A model generated the notes under the pieces. It was not told the DNA's origin. It worked only from the letters and a program-made list of their open reading frames with translations, and searched no databases. A program made the translations under genes and the position numbers. From the NCBI RefSeq assembly GCF_050003625.1, contig NC_134400.1, forward strand, positions 58,966,066 to 59,030,065: a stretch of DNA of 64,000 nucleotides, in the 5' to 3' direction. The DNA is from Haematobia irritans (taxonomy: Eukaryota; Arthropoda; Insecta; Diptera; Muscidae). Shown here in pieces: positions 1-11,860 of this stretch; position 1 is the first letter of the stretch, and the number at the start of each line of letters is the position of its first letter.

Positions 1-164
1 TATTCACATCTAGATTTGCAAAATGTATGTTTTCATTATCTTTTGTTTTCTATTTTCACACGAGCCTTTCTTATATTTAATAAAAAACTGTATTCATATG
101 CAATACTCAAATAATAAATGCTTTGTAATATTTCATACAATCAAAACAATTTAATTTGAAATAT
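1..164. other. AT-rich flank, nothing recognised
   Basis: AT-rich sequence with no convincing coding frame or repeat boundary before the first dispersed repeat. Confidence 0.5.
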
Positions 165-565
165 AAACAAGTATATACGGCCGTAAGTTCGGCCAGGCCG
201 AATCTTATGTACCCACCACCATGGATTGCATACAAAATTCAACTAAAGACTGCCAACAAAATCGAAGGTATAAATTTAGTACATATACTTTAACTGGATC
301 GGATGAAATTTCCCCTCCAAAAGGCTCCGGAGGTCAAATCTGGAAATCGCTTCATATGGGAGCTATATATAATTATGGTCCGATACGGACCAATTTTTGC
401 ACGACTGTTTGAGGCCATAGACTAACACCACGTACCAAATTTCAATCCGATCGGATGAAATTTGCCCCTCCTAGAGGCTCCAGAATTCAAATCTGGGGAT
501 CGGTTTATATGGGGGCTATATATAATTATGGACCAATTTTTGCACGATTGTTAGAGGCCATAGAC

Positions 566-918
566 AGGGAGCCACCGTGGTGCAATGGTTAGCATGTCCG
601 CCTTGCATACACAGGGTCGTGGGTTCAAATCCTGTTTCGACCAAAACACCAAAAAAGTTTTCCAGCGGTGGATTATCCCCTCTCAGTAAAGCTGGTGACA
701 TTCCTGAGTTTCATAGCTTCTCTAAGTGGTTTCACTGCAATGTGGAACGCCGTTCGGACTCGGCTATAAAAGGGAGGTCCCTTATCACTGAGCTTAACAT
801 AGAATCGGACAGCACTCAGTGATAAGACAGAAGTTCACGACTGTGGTATCACAATGGACTGAATAGTCTAAGTGAGCCTGAAATATCGGGCTGCCACTAT
901 ACCTAACCTAACCTAACC
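566..918 (+). mobile_element. tRNA-derived SINE with CCTAA tail
   Basis: The 5' end is tRNA-like, with an A-box (TGGTGCAATGGTTAGC near 578) and a B-box (GGGTTCAAATCC near 620). The body is unrelated to tRNA, and the 3' tail is four CCTAA units. It is flanked by a perfect 14-bp target-site duplication, TAGAGGCCATAGAC, at 552-565 and 919-932. That fixes the element at 353 bp and shows L1-type retrotransposition into GPIW copy 1. The 3' body (ACTGAATAG...GGGCTGCCAC) recurs near 43.45 and 44.0 kb, presumably shared with a partner LINE (inference). Confidence 0.88.
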
Positions 919-1213
919 TAGAGGCCATAGACTAACGTACCAAATTTCAAGCGGATCGGATGAAATTTGCCGCTCCTAGAGGCTCCGGAAGTCAAATTTG
1001 GGGGTCCGTTTATATGGGGGCTATACCTAAAAGTGGTCCGATATGGCCCATTTGCAATACCATCCGACCTACATCAATAACAACAAATTGTGCCATGTTT
1101 CAAGTCGATAGCTTGTTTCGTTCGGAAGTAAGCGGGATTTCAACAGACGGACGGACGGACGGACATCGCTAGATCGACTCAGAATTTCACCACGACCCAG
1201 AATATATATACCA

Positions 1214-1838
1214 TGGCAGAATTAGGAAGGTACTTTCAAGCTAATCACCTACAATTTTTTCATTGGAGCAGAACTTAGATTGGGTTTTATGGGTTTGTCA
1301 TCTCCCCCTACCAAATACCATGCAGTATTTCTTCAAACTATGATTATATATCATTGAATTAAATATTGTGGTTCTTCTCATCTACAAGAATTCATTTTTT
1401 CTTTTTTTGATGTATCTTCACAATGGGCGCACATTGTAGCTTTTTCCCCTTACGAAAATGTTGCTAGCTACGCCAATGTTTAATTAACAATTGTGACAAA
1501 TAAATATAAAAATTCAAAATAAAATTATTTTATACCAAAAATTTTGAAATTTTCAATTTGCTTTTAATTTATGACTGAAAAGTATCGAAATAAATTGCAC
1601 TCATAATTTATGGTAAGAATTACTTTAATTATTCTTGCGAACCGTAACACATTTCCTCATATTTCGAAGCATACATCGATACATTTCCAGATTTTCTCTA
1701 TTCCAAATTTCCCACTTGTTGAACATATTTTTCAACTAGTGGGAAATTTAATTCAATTTGACTGACAATTAAAGTTTCAATAAGGCGAATGACATTTTTG
1801 TTTTTGTAATACTAAAACTACCTTGCTAAATCTATTTT
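1214..1838. mobile_element. Small inverted-repeat element inside GPIW copy 1
   Basis: Relative to GPIW copies 3 and 4, about 630 bp is inserted within ATATATACTTTATGG. The insert has imperfect terminal inverted repeats, AGAATTAGGAAGGTA on the left and the reverse complement of TACCTTGCTAAATCT on the right. The target duplication is AT-rich and ambiguous. A 19-bp hairpin lies inside it (1705-1749). Confidence 0.6.
1705..1749. repeat. 19-bp hairpin
   Basis: Stem AAATTTCCCACTTGTTGAA pairs with TTCAACTAGTGGGAAATTT (one mismatch) around a 7-nt loop. It lies inside the small element and is probably an internal palindrome of it. Confidence 0.7.
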
Positions 1839-1936
1839 GATATATACTTTATGGGGTCTGAGACCAATATATCGATGTGTTACAAACGGAATGACAAAGT
1901 TAATATACCCCCCATCCTATGGTGGTGGGTATAAAA

Positions 1937-3435
1937 ATACAGTGCCTATTGAAAAAAACTTTTAAATCGAAAATTATAGGTGTTTAATTGTATTGTAAAT
2001 ATGGTGTCGGGGCGAATCTTCACAATAAATGACAAAAGTTATGCATTATCCCCATCAATATCAAGATAGGACTGAAAAAAAAATTATGGGTATTAATTTC
2101 GTGTTTCATAAATAATTCATTTTGTCTACGTGTCGGTATTCAAAAGTAGAAAATCGAAGTCCACTTAAATATAGAGTAAATATGAGGTAAAGTGTGTCCA
2201 TCATAAACTTTGTATAATACTAATAATCTGTTTTTAAACTTTTATACCGGAGAAAAGTATGGCATTTTGTAATATATATTATGGTGTTTTCTAAATGAAG
2301 TGCTTTGCCTTCATTTTGTCTGTACAGAATGCGCAATTTTAAAATGTTACCAGCAACCTAAACAAATGTGATCATTTCGGCGGGTAGAAAAGATTTCAAA
2401 GAAAAATCAGGGCAATCGCAGCACTCTCATTTGTCAGCAGTGCTGAAAATGCGTGGCACTGTTTTCACAACAGAATTCTAAGACTTTTCGCACTTTTGTC
2501 TGTTTTTCAGAAAAGAACTTAAAAAGTCAATTTCCGTGCAAAATGCAAAAAAAGTGCGCATAATTTTACAAGAAAAGAAAACACCATTAGTTTCTTTTGT
2601 GATGGGGACACTTTTTCTGAGTGATATCAGGAAAGCACTGCCTTAATTTAAAATCGAATTAAGTGTGCTTTCGTTTCGCAAAAAATATGTTGCCTTGGTG
2701 TTACACTACTTTTGTCCTCATTGTATTTTTGCTCCAATGATAATGTCATTCCAAAGTTATTGTTAATACATAATATTGTGAGGGATACAGGATCCAAAAT
2801 CTATGAAAATGTCCTTCATATTTTGCAATCAATTTCGAGAATGTTGCACCGTTTTTCCCAATCGAAATTGCCATAAGATTTACCATCTATGGGCAAATGT
2901 GTGCACATCACGCGCTAGATGTGATCCTGAGTAGACCGGTAATATTATATGGGGCGTACAAATGAAGCCAATAAAGAATGGTGCTAAAACGTTGAACTTT
3001 TCAATAAATTGAAAAAACAAGAGAATAGCGTTTGCGCACATTTGTTTTTCTTTTCGTATCCTTGCCTAACATTTGAAATCAAATAATGAGCCAAAAGATA
3101 TGGGATCGATGATTTATATGACGATTTATTGATAAATATCTTAGGCTTCCAAGGAAAATACATTCCTCCGGAACGAAATTTTAGACAAACGAAATTCAGA
3201 ATGAATTTTATTTGCTTTTAGCTTCAAAAGAAAAACTGTCTAAAATCTCGTTCTTCAGAAAACAAAAACACTTCTTTCAATGTGTCCACAGATTTTATTT
3301 AAAGATAATTTTATTCAAATTATAATTTACTGTTTTTCAAGTTCATTGTAGATTATCTTGTACCCAAAAAATTGCAAAATATACTAAAAAATACTTTTTA
3401 AATGTTTGACTTTAAGGGGTTTAATGATAAATGTG
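1937..3435. other. Non-coding AT-rich stretch
   Basis: No open frame of note, no tandem structure and no similarity to other parts of the window. Confidence 0.5.
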
Positions 3436-3646
3436 GTTATTAAGTTCGAATTTAGCCGTTAAAATCGTCATTTTTCACGATTACTCTTATTTAATAATCC
3501 ATTTCAATGAATATTAACTTTATGAATAGTTGCTTTGGGCTATCCCCATCAAGTTATATTAAAATTTGCATTAACGAAGTATAATTTAATTCCGTTTTTG
3601 CAAATTTGTTTCTGATTTTATCAGCTAAACTCGTACTTAGTACTCA
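3436..3646. mobile_element. MITE, TTAAGTTCGA family, copy 1
   Basis: About 210 bp bounded by inverted repeats: TATTAAGTTCGAATTTAGCC on the left, and TCAGCTAAACTCGTACTTAGTA on the right. The interior shares TTTGGGCTAT.CCCATCAAGTTATATT with the copy at 32.83-33.04 kb. A shorter hairpin of the same termini is at 11.80-11.86 kb. Non-coding. Confidence 0.7.
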
Positions 3647-3648
3647 TA

Positions 3649-4140
3649 TTAAGGTTCGACGTGTTTTTCACTATAAAAATTATGACTTTGGACAGCCTGA
3701 CCTGGCCACCAATTCAGCCTGAACGACTCCTTTGAATTGAATACGGAATTATGAACCACCATTGGAGTGTTTTCAGCTTGTACAAGCTCATCGAAACCAA
3801 ACAACTCTGAATGTCTAGTTGAAATATCGAATACAGATTCATTATCCGACATATGTGAGCTTCTTTTTATTGCCTGATGATTTTTGCGTTTATTGCCAAT
3901 AGAATTTGATCGATCACAGCCTGATGATTTTTCAGTAGCTTTGAGCTTGTTGTTGCGCCAGCGCCAGCCTCATCTTTTGCTCTTTGTTGCTCGAAAGATT
4001 GAGTTAAATCTTGACATTCGAGGTTTTCCTCTGGTTCCCAAGTATTTTCTGATTGTAAACGCCGTTGACACAGATCGACGCGCATTTTTATAGTCTTGAG
4101 CAACAATTAGTTTATCAAAAGTCGGCCAAATTTGATAAAT
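3649..4140 (-). pseudogene. HP1-like chromodomain protein remnant
   Basis: On the minus strand, near 4000-4060, the frame reads SENTWEPEENLECQDL followed by a QSFEQQR-like helix. This is the C-terminal half of a chromodomain of the heterochromatin protein 1 family (families share ENTWEPxxNLxCxDLI). The N-terminal half of the domain is missing or out of frame. About 200 bp further on, another minus frame has STRHSELFGFDELVQAE, which resembles the hinge and start of an HP1 chromoshadow domain (TGFDxGLxAE), but the rest of the shadow domain is not convincing. Stops and frame changes separate the pieces, and no introns are visible. The best reading is a decayed, perhaps retroposed, HP1 paralogue. 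It would have acted on methylated H3K9 chromatin in the nucleus. The chromodomain half is fairly secure, the shadow domain is not. Confidence 0.6.
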
Positions 4141-4961
4141 TGTGTTCAGCTTGATTTCGGCGAAAAAAAAAAGCGCCATTAGTGCACACAGCGAATGAAC
4201 TTTATTATTCCAACAGTGATGCCAAAGGGATTTTTGAAAGTTCCCTACGAAATTTCAAAAAATCCTTTTTCAAGAAGGGGAAAAATAATAAAATCACATA
4301 TTGTAAGAAAATAAAGAATGTTATGAAATTCAATTTTGTTAAAAATATCATTGCAATAAACATTATTGAATAAATAAAGGTATAGCACGACAGGCGCATT
4401 ACGCTTACTACACATTTTTGGGGATTTTATAAAAGAACACATGGCAACTCTCGGCTGAATCCATTGAAATCATGAATGTTTGAAATGAATACAGGTGTCC
4501 TTGTCTTGTTCTCTTAATGTTACTTACAATAGACGACACACATACCATATTGTCTTTTTCTCGCATATTTTCCCTCCACAGTAAACAAAATGTAAACGGG
4601 TTTAATAGCACAACAATTTAATGAATGTAGGTCTGTTCGCTACTTTTTCAAGTAATATTCATTAAAAAACTTATTTGTAAAAAACAAAAATAAATGTGAA
4701 TTTTGACGTATCTTAATGGCAGAATATCTGTAGCATACATTTATGAATGATTTTACAGAAACGGGAGAATTTGAACAGACATACGTTTGGCACCCTATGT
4801 TAGCGAACATTTCGTGAGATATCATAATAATTTGGTTAAATTTTTATCCTGTAAACTATACATAAGCAACTCAAATGTTGCTTTCCAAACGAAATTTGCA
4901 CAGGCGTAGAATTCTATATCAAAGTGTGCTTTATTCAAATTTGGAAGAGAAGTATCCGTAA
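4141..4961. other. Non-coding AT-rich stretch
   Basis: Overlapping short frames on both strands are low-complexity (K/N/F/I-rich) and unsupported. No repeat structure recognised before the satellite array. Confidence 0.5.
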
Positions 4962-7900
4962 TAATTGGTCTAAATATAATTGCCCCCCTTTATCTCGTTA
5001 ACTAGATGACCTACGCCTCTGGCGTTTGGGGGAGAGGTTTCTCCTAGCTTGGGGCTAATATGCTATACCCACTTTTGCCTTTTAACTCTTCCTAGAAATG
5101 CCCGAAAATCGACCCACAAAATTGGCCTAAATATAATTGACCCCCCTCAGACTTAAAGCCCAGCTACGCTCATGGAATCTCCAGAATAGTCTTCTACGCC
5201 CTTAAAGCTAATAGATTCAATTGATTTTTTTTTTAAACTGCGACCCATCAATATTTTTAGCTCTTAGAAATTACATTAATGTCCCCCCTTTTTTCTCGTT
5301 AACTAGATGACCTACGCCTCTGGCGTTTGGGGGAGAGGATTCTCCTAGCTCGGGGCTAATATGCTATACCCACTTTTGCCTTTTAACTCTTCCTAGAAAT
5401 GCCCGAAAATCGACCCACAAAATTGGTCTAAATATAATTGACCCCCCTCAGACTTAAAGCCCAGCTACGCTCATGGAATCTCCAGAATAGTCTTCTACGC
5501 CCTTAAAGCTAATAGATTCAATTGAATTTTTTTTAAAAACTGCGACCCATCAATGTTTTTAGCTCTTAGAAAATACATTAATGTCCCCCCTTTTATCTCG
5601 TTAACTAGATGACCTACGCCTCTGGCGTTTGGGGAAGAGGATTCTCCTATCTCCGAGCAAATGCCCTATACCCACTTTTGCCTTTTAACTCTTCCTAGAA
5701 ATGCCCGAAAATCGACCCAGAAAATTGGCCTAAATATAATTGACCCCCCATCAGACTTAAAGCCCAGCTACGCTCATGGAATCTCCAGAATAGTCTTCTA
5801 CGCCCTTAAAGCTAATAGATTCAATTGAATTTTTTTTAAAAACTGCGACCCATCAATATTTTTAGCTCTTAGAAATTACATTAATGTCCCCCCTTTTATC
5901 TCGTTAACTAGATGACCTACGCCTCTGGCGTTTGGGGGAGAGGATTCTCCTAGCTCGGGGCTAATATGCTATACCCACTTTTGCCTTTTAACTCTTCCTA
6001 GAAATGCCCGAAAATCGACCCAGAAAATTGGCCTAAATATAATTGACCCCCCATCAGACTTAAAGCCCAGCTACGCTCATGGAATCTCCAGAATAGTCTT
6101 CTACGCCCTTAAAGCTAATAGATTCAATTGAATTTTTTTTAAAAACTGCGACCCATCAATGTTTTTAGCTCTTAGAAAATACATTAATGTCCCCCCTTTT
6201 ATCTCGTTAACTAGATGACCTACGCCTCTGGCGTTTGGGGGAGAGGATTCTCCTAGCTCGGGGCTAATATGCTATACCCACTTTTGCCTTTTAACTCTTC
6301 CTAGAAATGCCCGAAAATCGACCCAGAAAATTGGCCTAAATATAATTGACCCCCCATCAGACTTAAAGCCCAGCTACGCTCATGGAATCTCCAGAATAGT
6401 CTTCTACGCCCTTAAAGCTAATAGATTCAATTGAATTTTTTTTAAAAACTGCGACCCATCAATGTTTTTAGCTCTTAGAAAATACATTAATGTCCCCCCT
6501 TTTATCTCGTTAACTAGATGACCTACGCCTCTGGCGTTTGGGGGAGAGTATTCTCCTATCTCCGAGCTAATGCCCTATACCAACTTTTGCCTTTTAACTC
6601 TTCCTAGAAATGCCCGAAAATCGACCCAGAAAATTGGCCTAAATATAATTGACCCCCCATCAGACTTAAAGCCCAGCTACGCTCATGGAATCTCCAGAAT
6701 AGTCTTCTACGCCCTTAAAGCTAATAGATTCAATTGAATTTTTTTTAAAAACTGTGACCCATCAATGTTTTTAGCTCTTAGAAAATACATTAATGTCCCC
6801 CCTTTTATCTCGTTAACTAGATGACCTACGCCTCTGGCGTTTGGGGGAGAGGATTCTCCTATCTCCGAGCTAATGCCCTATACCCACTTTTGCCTTTTAA
6901 CTCTTCCTAGAAATGCCCGAAAATCGACCCAGAAAATTGGCCTAAATATAATTGACCCCCCATCAGACTTAAAGCCCAGCTACGCTCATGGAATCTCCAG
7001 AATAGTCTTCTACGCCCTTAAAGCTAATAGATTCAATTGAATTTTTTTTTAAAAACTGCGACCCATCAATATTTTTAGCTCTTAGAAATTACATTAATGT
7101 CCCCCCTTTTATCTCGTTAACTAGATGACCTACGCCTCTGGCGTTTGGGGGAGAGGATTCTCCTAGCTCGGGGCTAATATGCTATACCCACTTTTGCCTT
7201 TTAACTCTTCCTAGAAATGCCCGAAAATCGACCCACAAAATTGGCCTAAATATAATTGACCCCCCTCAGACTTAAAGCCCAGCTACGCTCATGGAATCTC
7301 CAGAATAGTCTTCTACGCCCTTAAAGCTAATAGATTCAATTGAATTTTTTTTAAAAACTGCGACCCATCAATGTTTTTAGCTCTTAGAAAATACATTAAT
7401 GTCCCCCCTTTTATCTCGTTAACTAGATGACCTACGCCTCTGGCGTTTGGGGGAGAGGATTCTCCTATCTCCGAGCAAATGCCCTATACCCACTTTTGCC
7501 TTTTAACTCTTCCTAGAAATGCCCGAAAATCGACCCAGAAAATTGGCCTAAATATAATTGACCCCCCATCAGACTTAAAGCCCAGCTACGCTCATGGAAT
7601 CTCCAGAATAGTCTTCTACGCCCTTAAAGCTAATAGATTCAATTGATTTTTTTTTTAAAAACTGCGACCCATCAATATTTTTAGCTCTTAGAAATTACAT
7701 TAATGTCCCCCCTTTTATCTCGTTAACTAGATGACCTACGCCTCTGGCGTTTGGGGGAGAGGATTCTCCTAGCTCGGGGCTAATATGCTATACCCACTTT
7801 TGCCTTTTAACTCTTCCTAGAAATGCCCGAAAATCGACCCACAAAATTGGCCTAAATATAATTGACCCCCCTCAGACTTAAAGCCCAGCTACGCTCATGG

Positions 7901-8135
7901 AATCTCCAGAATAGTCTTCTACGCCCTTAACGCTAATAGATTCAATTGAATTTTTTTTAAAAACTGCGACCCATCAATGTGTTTAGCTCTTAGAAAATAC
8001 ATTAATGTCCCCCCTTTTATCTCGTTAACTAGATGACCTACGCCTCTGGCGTTTGGGGGAGAGGATTCTCCTATCTCCGAGCTAATGCCCTATACCCACT
8101 TTTGCTTTTTAACTCTTCCTAGAAATGCCCGAAAA
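4962..8135. repeat. Satellite array, unit about 302 bp, about 10.5 copies
   Basis: The landmark GACCTACGCCTCTGGCG occurs at 5008, 5309, 5611, 5914, 6217, 6520, 6823, 7127, 7429, 7733 and 8035, a period of 301-304 bp. Units fall into two subtypes by the segment after CTCCTA: A has GCTCGGGGCTAATATGC (the first unit has CTTGGGG) and B has TCTCCGAGC(A/T)AATGCCC. The order is A A B A A B B A B A B. Units differ by few substitutions, so the array has been homogenised recently. No coding frame runs through it. The first unit is a partial fusion and the last stops after GCCCGAAAA. Confidence 0.95.
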
Positions 8136-8416
8136 AGTCCAATGAATGTAAAATACATCTTTCCATATTTTTTTGAATTGCATTTATATTACTCTAAATA
8201 ACTTTTTGCTCAAAATTGTGTTAAGTATACACGCGTTTTCGTTCAGAAAATGTGTCATGAAGCAAAATATATTTAATTTGTTTCAAAAAAGTCTTAAATT
8301 CGCAACAAAAAAGAAAATTATAAAAAAATTAAAGTGGTTTGTGTCTTCGCTAAAACAACTTTAGAAAACAACTTTAACTTCACACCCTTGTCAGGCCCTC
8401 GTTTTGATCGAACGTC
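8136..8416. other. AT-rich spacer
   Basis: Between the satellite and the LINE fragment. No feature seen. Confidence 0.5.
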
Positions 8417-9180
8417 TTAGAGCGAACCTCTCCATTTACGACCGATGCATATATGGTCAATTTGATTTTTCGTTGTGCCGTTGGGCGATGTCCATGTGTA
8501 TTTGTGTATGTCTTTATGGGGGAACAGTGAACCACCGATAACCAGATCAAAAGTTTGGCATAACTCTATAAAACGATCTCCATTATTATTTTTTGTACCA
8601 ATTGCATGTTTTCCCATTATGTGTTGTAGTCCTGTATTGTTGTTTCCTATTTTCGCGTTTAGATCCCCCATAAGGATAGGTATGTCCCTCTTCGGAGTGC
8701 TATGTATTGTTGCCATCAGTTGGTTGTAGAAGTCATCTTTCACTGCAGTATCAGCGTCTTCGGTTGGTGCGTAGCATTGTATTATTGTGATACATTTTTT
8801 TATTGTTGTGTGGAAGCGTGCTGTTATAATACGATCAGAAACGGGTGTCCATGATTTAAGAGTTTTTGCAACCTTTCTAGATATTAAGAATCCAACCCCG
8901 CTTTCCGCTCGATTCACCTTGCCGCTATATAAAATGATGTTACCCTCCGCAGATGTTATTTTGTCACTTTTACACCATCTCATCTCACTAATGCCCAGTA
9001 TTGCTATTTTAAACTTTTGAAGTTGCGATTCGAGTTGTGCCAGGCGCGATGTCTCCCTGAGTGTTCTTACATTCCATTGTCCAATTCTAATCCGGTTTCG
9101 TGTGCCAATAGTCGTCACCGTGTGGGGATTGTTTCTTTCATTTCCTGTAGATGTTTCATTAATCAGGTTTAATTTCGGCT
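8417..9180 (-). pseudogene. LINE ORF2 fragment: apurinic-type endonuclease domain only
   Basis: One minus-strand frame of more than 233 codons encodes an endonuclease/exonuclease/phosphatase (EEP) domain of the type often annotated craniofacial development protein 2-like. Visible motifs in order are GQWNVRTL (Asn), ISEMRW (catalytic Glu), IQCYAPTED, MGDLNAKIG (Asp, Asn) and NQIDHI (Asp-His). No ATG precedes the domain in frame; the frame is open back to a TAG near 9180. The domain runs to RKWRGSL and then sequence identity is lost, with no reverse transcriptase following. So only the 5' part of the LINE is present, the reverse of ordinary 5' truncation. The enzyme would nick target DNA for target-primed reverse transcription. 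Confidence 0.85.
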
Positions 9181-9564
9181 AAGTGGGTGATTGGCCTACT
9201 GTAACCTATGATGGTGCTGGGGCTGCCAGCTTGTAGACGCCATCCCATCTAACAAAAGTACACATTTATATAGCGAACCGCTTGCTCCAAGACCGACGTC
9301 CGCTTTCCGCTGTTCGGAAGCCGTTTCCATTGGTGGCCATCGGAGCGCCGACCGATTTCCATTGGTTGCCATACCAGCTGCCTCAGCTTCTGCCCACCAG
9401 TGGTACTAAGGGACCAGCTGCCGTCCCTTAGGCTAGTTTTTGGTCACCCCCGAGTATTTTATTTCCTCGGTACCCGCTTTGCTGTTAGGCAAAGTGAGCT
9501 TCCCCAATTCGCCAATGGGAGGGTCCCGATAGAGGATCTAGCAATCCCCCACGCAAGCAAGCCC
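9181..9564 (-). other. Probable LINE 5' untranslated region
   Basis: GC-richer sequence directly upstream of the endonuclease frame and clearly different in base composition from its surroundings. It ends where GPIW copy 2 begins. Assignment to the LINE is by position only. Confidence 0.4.
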
Positions 9565-11133
9565 CCATATAAACCGATCCCCAGATTTGACCTCCGGAGA
9601 CTTTTGGAGGGGCAAAATTCATCCGATCCGGTTGAAATTTGGTACCTGATGTTAGTATACGGCCTCTAACAACCATGCAAAAATTGATCCATATCGGTCC
9701 ATAATTATATATAGCCCCCATATAAACCGATCCCCAGATTTGACCTCCGGAGCCTCTTGGAGGGGCAAAATTCATCCGATCCGGTTGAAATTTGGTACCT
9801 GATGTTAGTTTACGGCCTCTAATAACCATGCAAAAATTGGTCCATATCGGTCCATAATTATATATAGCCCCCATATAAACCGATCCCCAGATTTGACCTC
9901 CGGAGCCTCTTGGAAGAGCAAAATTCATCCGATCCAGTTGAAATTTGGTACATGGTGTTAGTATATGGTCTCTAACAACCATGCAAAAATTGGTCCATAT
10001 CGGTCCATAATTATATATAGTTCCCATATAAACCGTCCCCAGATTTGACGTCCGGAACATCTTGGAGGAGCAAAAGTCATCCGATACGGTTGAAATTTGG
10101 TACATTTTGTCAATATATGGCCTCTAACAGCCATGTAAAAATTGGTCCATATCGGTCTTTAGTTATATATAGCCGATGACTTATTACACAAAAATTGGTC
10201 CATATCGCCAAAAATAATCTACCAAAACTTTATTTCCATAGAAAATTTTGTCAAATTTTATTACTATAGAAAGTTTTGTCAAAATTTCATTTCTATAGAA
10301 AGTTTTGTCAAAAGTTTGTTTCTATGCAAATGTTTGTCAAAATTTTATTTCCATAGAAAATTTTGTCAAAATTTTATTTCTATAGAAAATTTTGTAATCT
10401 ACCAAAACTTTATTTCCATAGAAAATTTTGTCAAATTTTATTACTATAGAAAGTTTTGTTAAAATTTCATTTCTATAGAAAGTTTTGTCAAAAGTTTATT
10501 TCTATAGAAATGTTTGTCAAAATTTTATTTCTATAGAAAATTTTGTAAAAAATTTATTTCTGTAGAAAATTTTGTCAACATTTTATTTCTATACAAAATT
10601 TTGTCAAAATTTCATTTCTATACAAAATTTTGTCAACATTTTATTTCTATAGAAATTTTTGTCAAAATTGTATTGCTATAGAAAATTTTGTCAACATTTT
10701 ACTTCCATAGAAAATTTTTTTAACATTTTATTTCTATAGAAAATTTTGTCAAGTTTTTATTCTATAGAATATTTTGTCAAATTTTTATTTCTATAGAAAA
10801 TTTTGTCAAAATTTTATTTCTATAGAAAATTTTGTCAAGGTTTCATTTCTATAGAAAATTTTGTCAAAATTTTATTTCTATAGAAAATTTTGTCAAACTA
10901 GATTATATACGTATTTAATCGCCGTTTTTTGTTTAATATATACCCCGTATGGGCTAACTTACAATTTAGAAGACAGTGTTAAAAAGTTTTACGATACCTT
11001 GCCATCGGCAAGTGTTATCGCAACCCAAGTAATTCGATTGTGGATGACAGCCTTTAGTAGAAGTTCCTACGCAATCCATGGTGGAGGGTACATAAGATTC
11101 GGCCTGGCCGAACTTACGGCCGTATATACTTGT
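9565..11133 (-). mobile_element. GPIW composite repeat, copy 2 (end B missing)
   Basis: Minus orientation. Three about 171-bp units (9565-10130) encode the GPIW..NFCMVVRG-type peptide and are followed by the 29-30-bp minisatellite (10190-10905). The conserved end-A block (TTACAATTTAGAAGACAGTG...GGCCGAACTTACGGCC) ends GTATATACTTGTTT at 11133. End B, with its (GACG)n stretch, is absent; the LINE 5' region abuts here. Confidence 0.75.
10190..10905. repeat. 29-30-bp minisatellite in GPIW copy 2
   Basis: Tandem units of ATTTTATTTCTATAGAAA plus ATTTTGTCAAA, about 23 degenerate copies. The same minisatellite occurs in the other orientation at 16017-16315 and again at 35320-35710, always next to end A of the GPIW repeat. 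Confidence 0.9.
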
Positions 11134-11796
11134 TTTTTTTTTTTGCTTTTGTTTTTTTTTACATATATTCCAGATATATTCGGAAGATTCCGAAAAAATT
11201 TTCAACATTACATTGTACTATATTAAATTTTGAACTGTAAAATGTGTCTTATTAAAGACCTAAAGTCAGAAAAGAACAGTGTTTGATATAAACGAAATGG
11301 ACTGTGTTGTTATTTCAAAAATATTTTTTTTTTATTGAAAAAATAAAAATGTTGTAACAAACGAATTTTTTTGGTGATAAAAGTTTAAAATTTTCGAAGC
11401 AATTCAAAAAACTCTAACAAAAGAAAAACGTTTTCGGTACACGTTTTTCAAACGTTTTTTTTCTTTGCGTGTAAATATTATTTAATTTGAATATTAAATT
11501 GCGTATTCGGAGCAAAGAGTATAGACATTCGGAACCAAAAAACAAAACAGCATGTGTTTTTGCCTTGAGAGCAGACATTTAAGTATGTGTGGACATGTGT
11601 TTTGTTTATCATTTTGGCATTATGGGCACATTTTTTTGGTTCGTCAAAAGAAATCGGAACGTACGACGAGTAAGACAAAATATTTAGGAATATTTAGAAA
11701 ATTACAAAGGGATCTTCAGAAAAAAATAAGTTTAGATCCTCCTTATTAATAATTAGTCCAAGATGAGTTGACGGACACTTTCCAAAAATAAAAGCG

Positions 11797-11860
11797 GGCA
11801 TTAAGTTCGAGTTTTGCCGTTAAAATTATTTTTCATTTTAGCGGCAAAACTCGAATCTCT
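11797..11860. repeat. Hairpin of TTAAGTTCGA MITE family
   Basis: TTCGAGTTTTGCCGTTAAAAT pairs with ATTTTAGCGGCAAAACTCGAA. This is a minimal, nearly loop-only member of the family seen at 3.4 and 32.8 kb. Confidence 0.7.

Larger units (their letters stand above)
165..1936 (+). mobile_element. GPIW composite repeat, copy 1
   Basis: First of four copies of the same dispersed element in this window. End A begins AAACAAGTATATACGGCC and carries a GC-rich palindrome (GGCCGTAAGTTCGGCC). The interior has about 171-bp units that read GPI(W/R)TNF...YMGAIYNYGP when translated. End B has a (GACG)n stretch, a segment ending in TAATATACCC and the terminus GGTGGTGGGTATAAAAA. The copy is interrupted by a SINE (566-918) and by a second small element (about 1214-1838). 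Non-autonomous: no transposase or reverse transcriptase. The same family is seen at 9.6, 14.8 and 34.3 kb. I do not know a database name for it. Confidence 0.75.

Noticed and set aside
901..918. (CCTAA)n as telomere sequence
   Set aside because: Only four units, at the 3' end of a SINE with a proven 14-bp duplication. Flies also lack TTAGG telomeres.
4962..8135. CRISPR-like repeat array
   Set aside because: Units are 302 bp with no spacer/repeat alternation, in a eukaryotic genome; it is a satellite.
8475..9020. Plus-strand frames opposite the LINE endonuclease
   Set aside because: Antisense shadows of a well-supported minus-strand domain.
9485..10105. 206-codon frame repeating MNFAPPRGSGGQIWGSVYMGA
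   Set aside because: Occurs in both orientations of the 171-bp GPIW units in all four copies, has no domain, and follows from a period divisible by three.
10861..11226. 121-codon plus frame
   Set aside because: Covers the end-A block of the GPIW repeat and a T-rich run; hydrophobic only because of composition.
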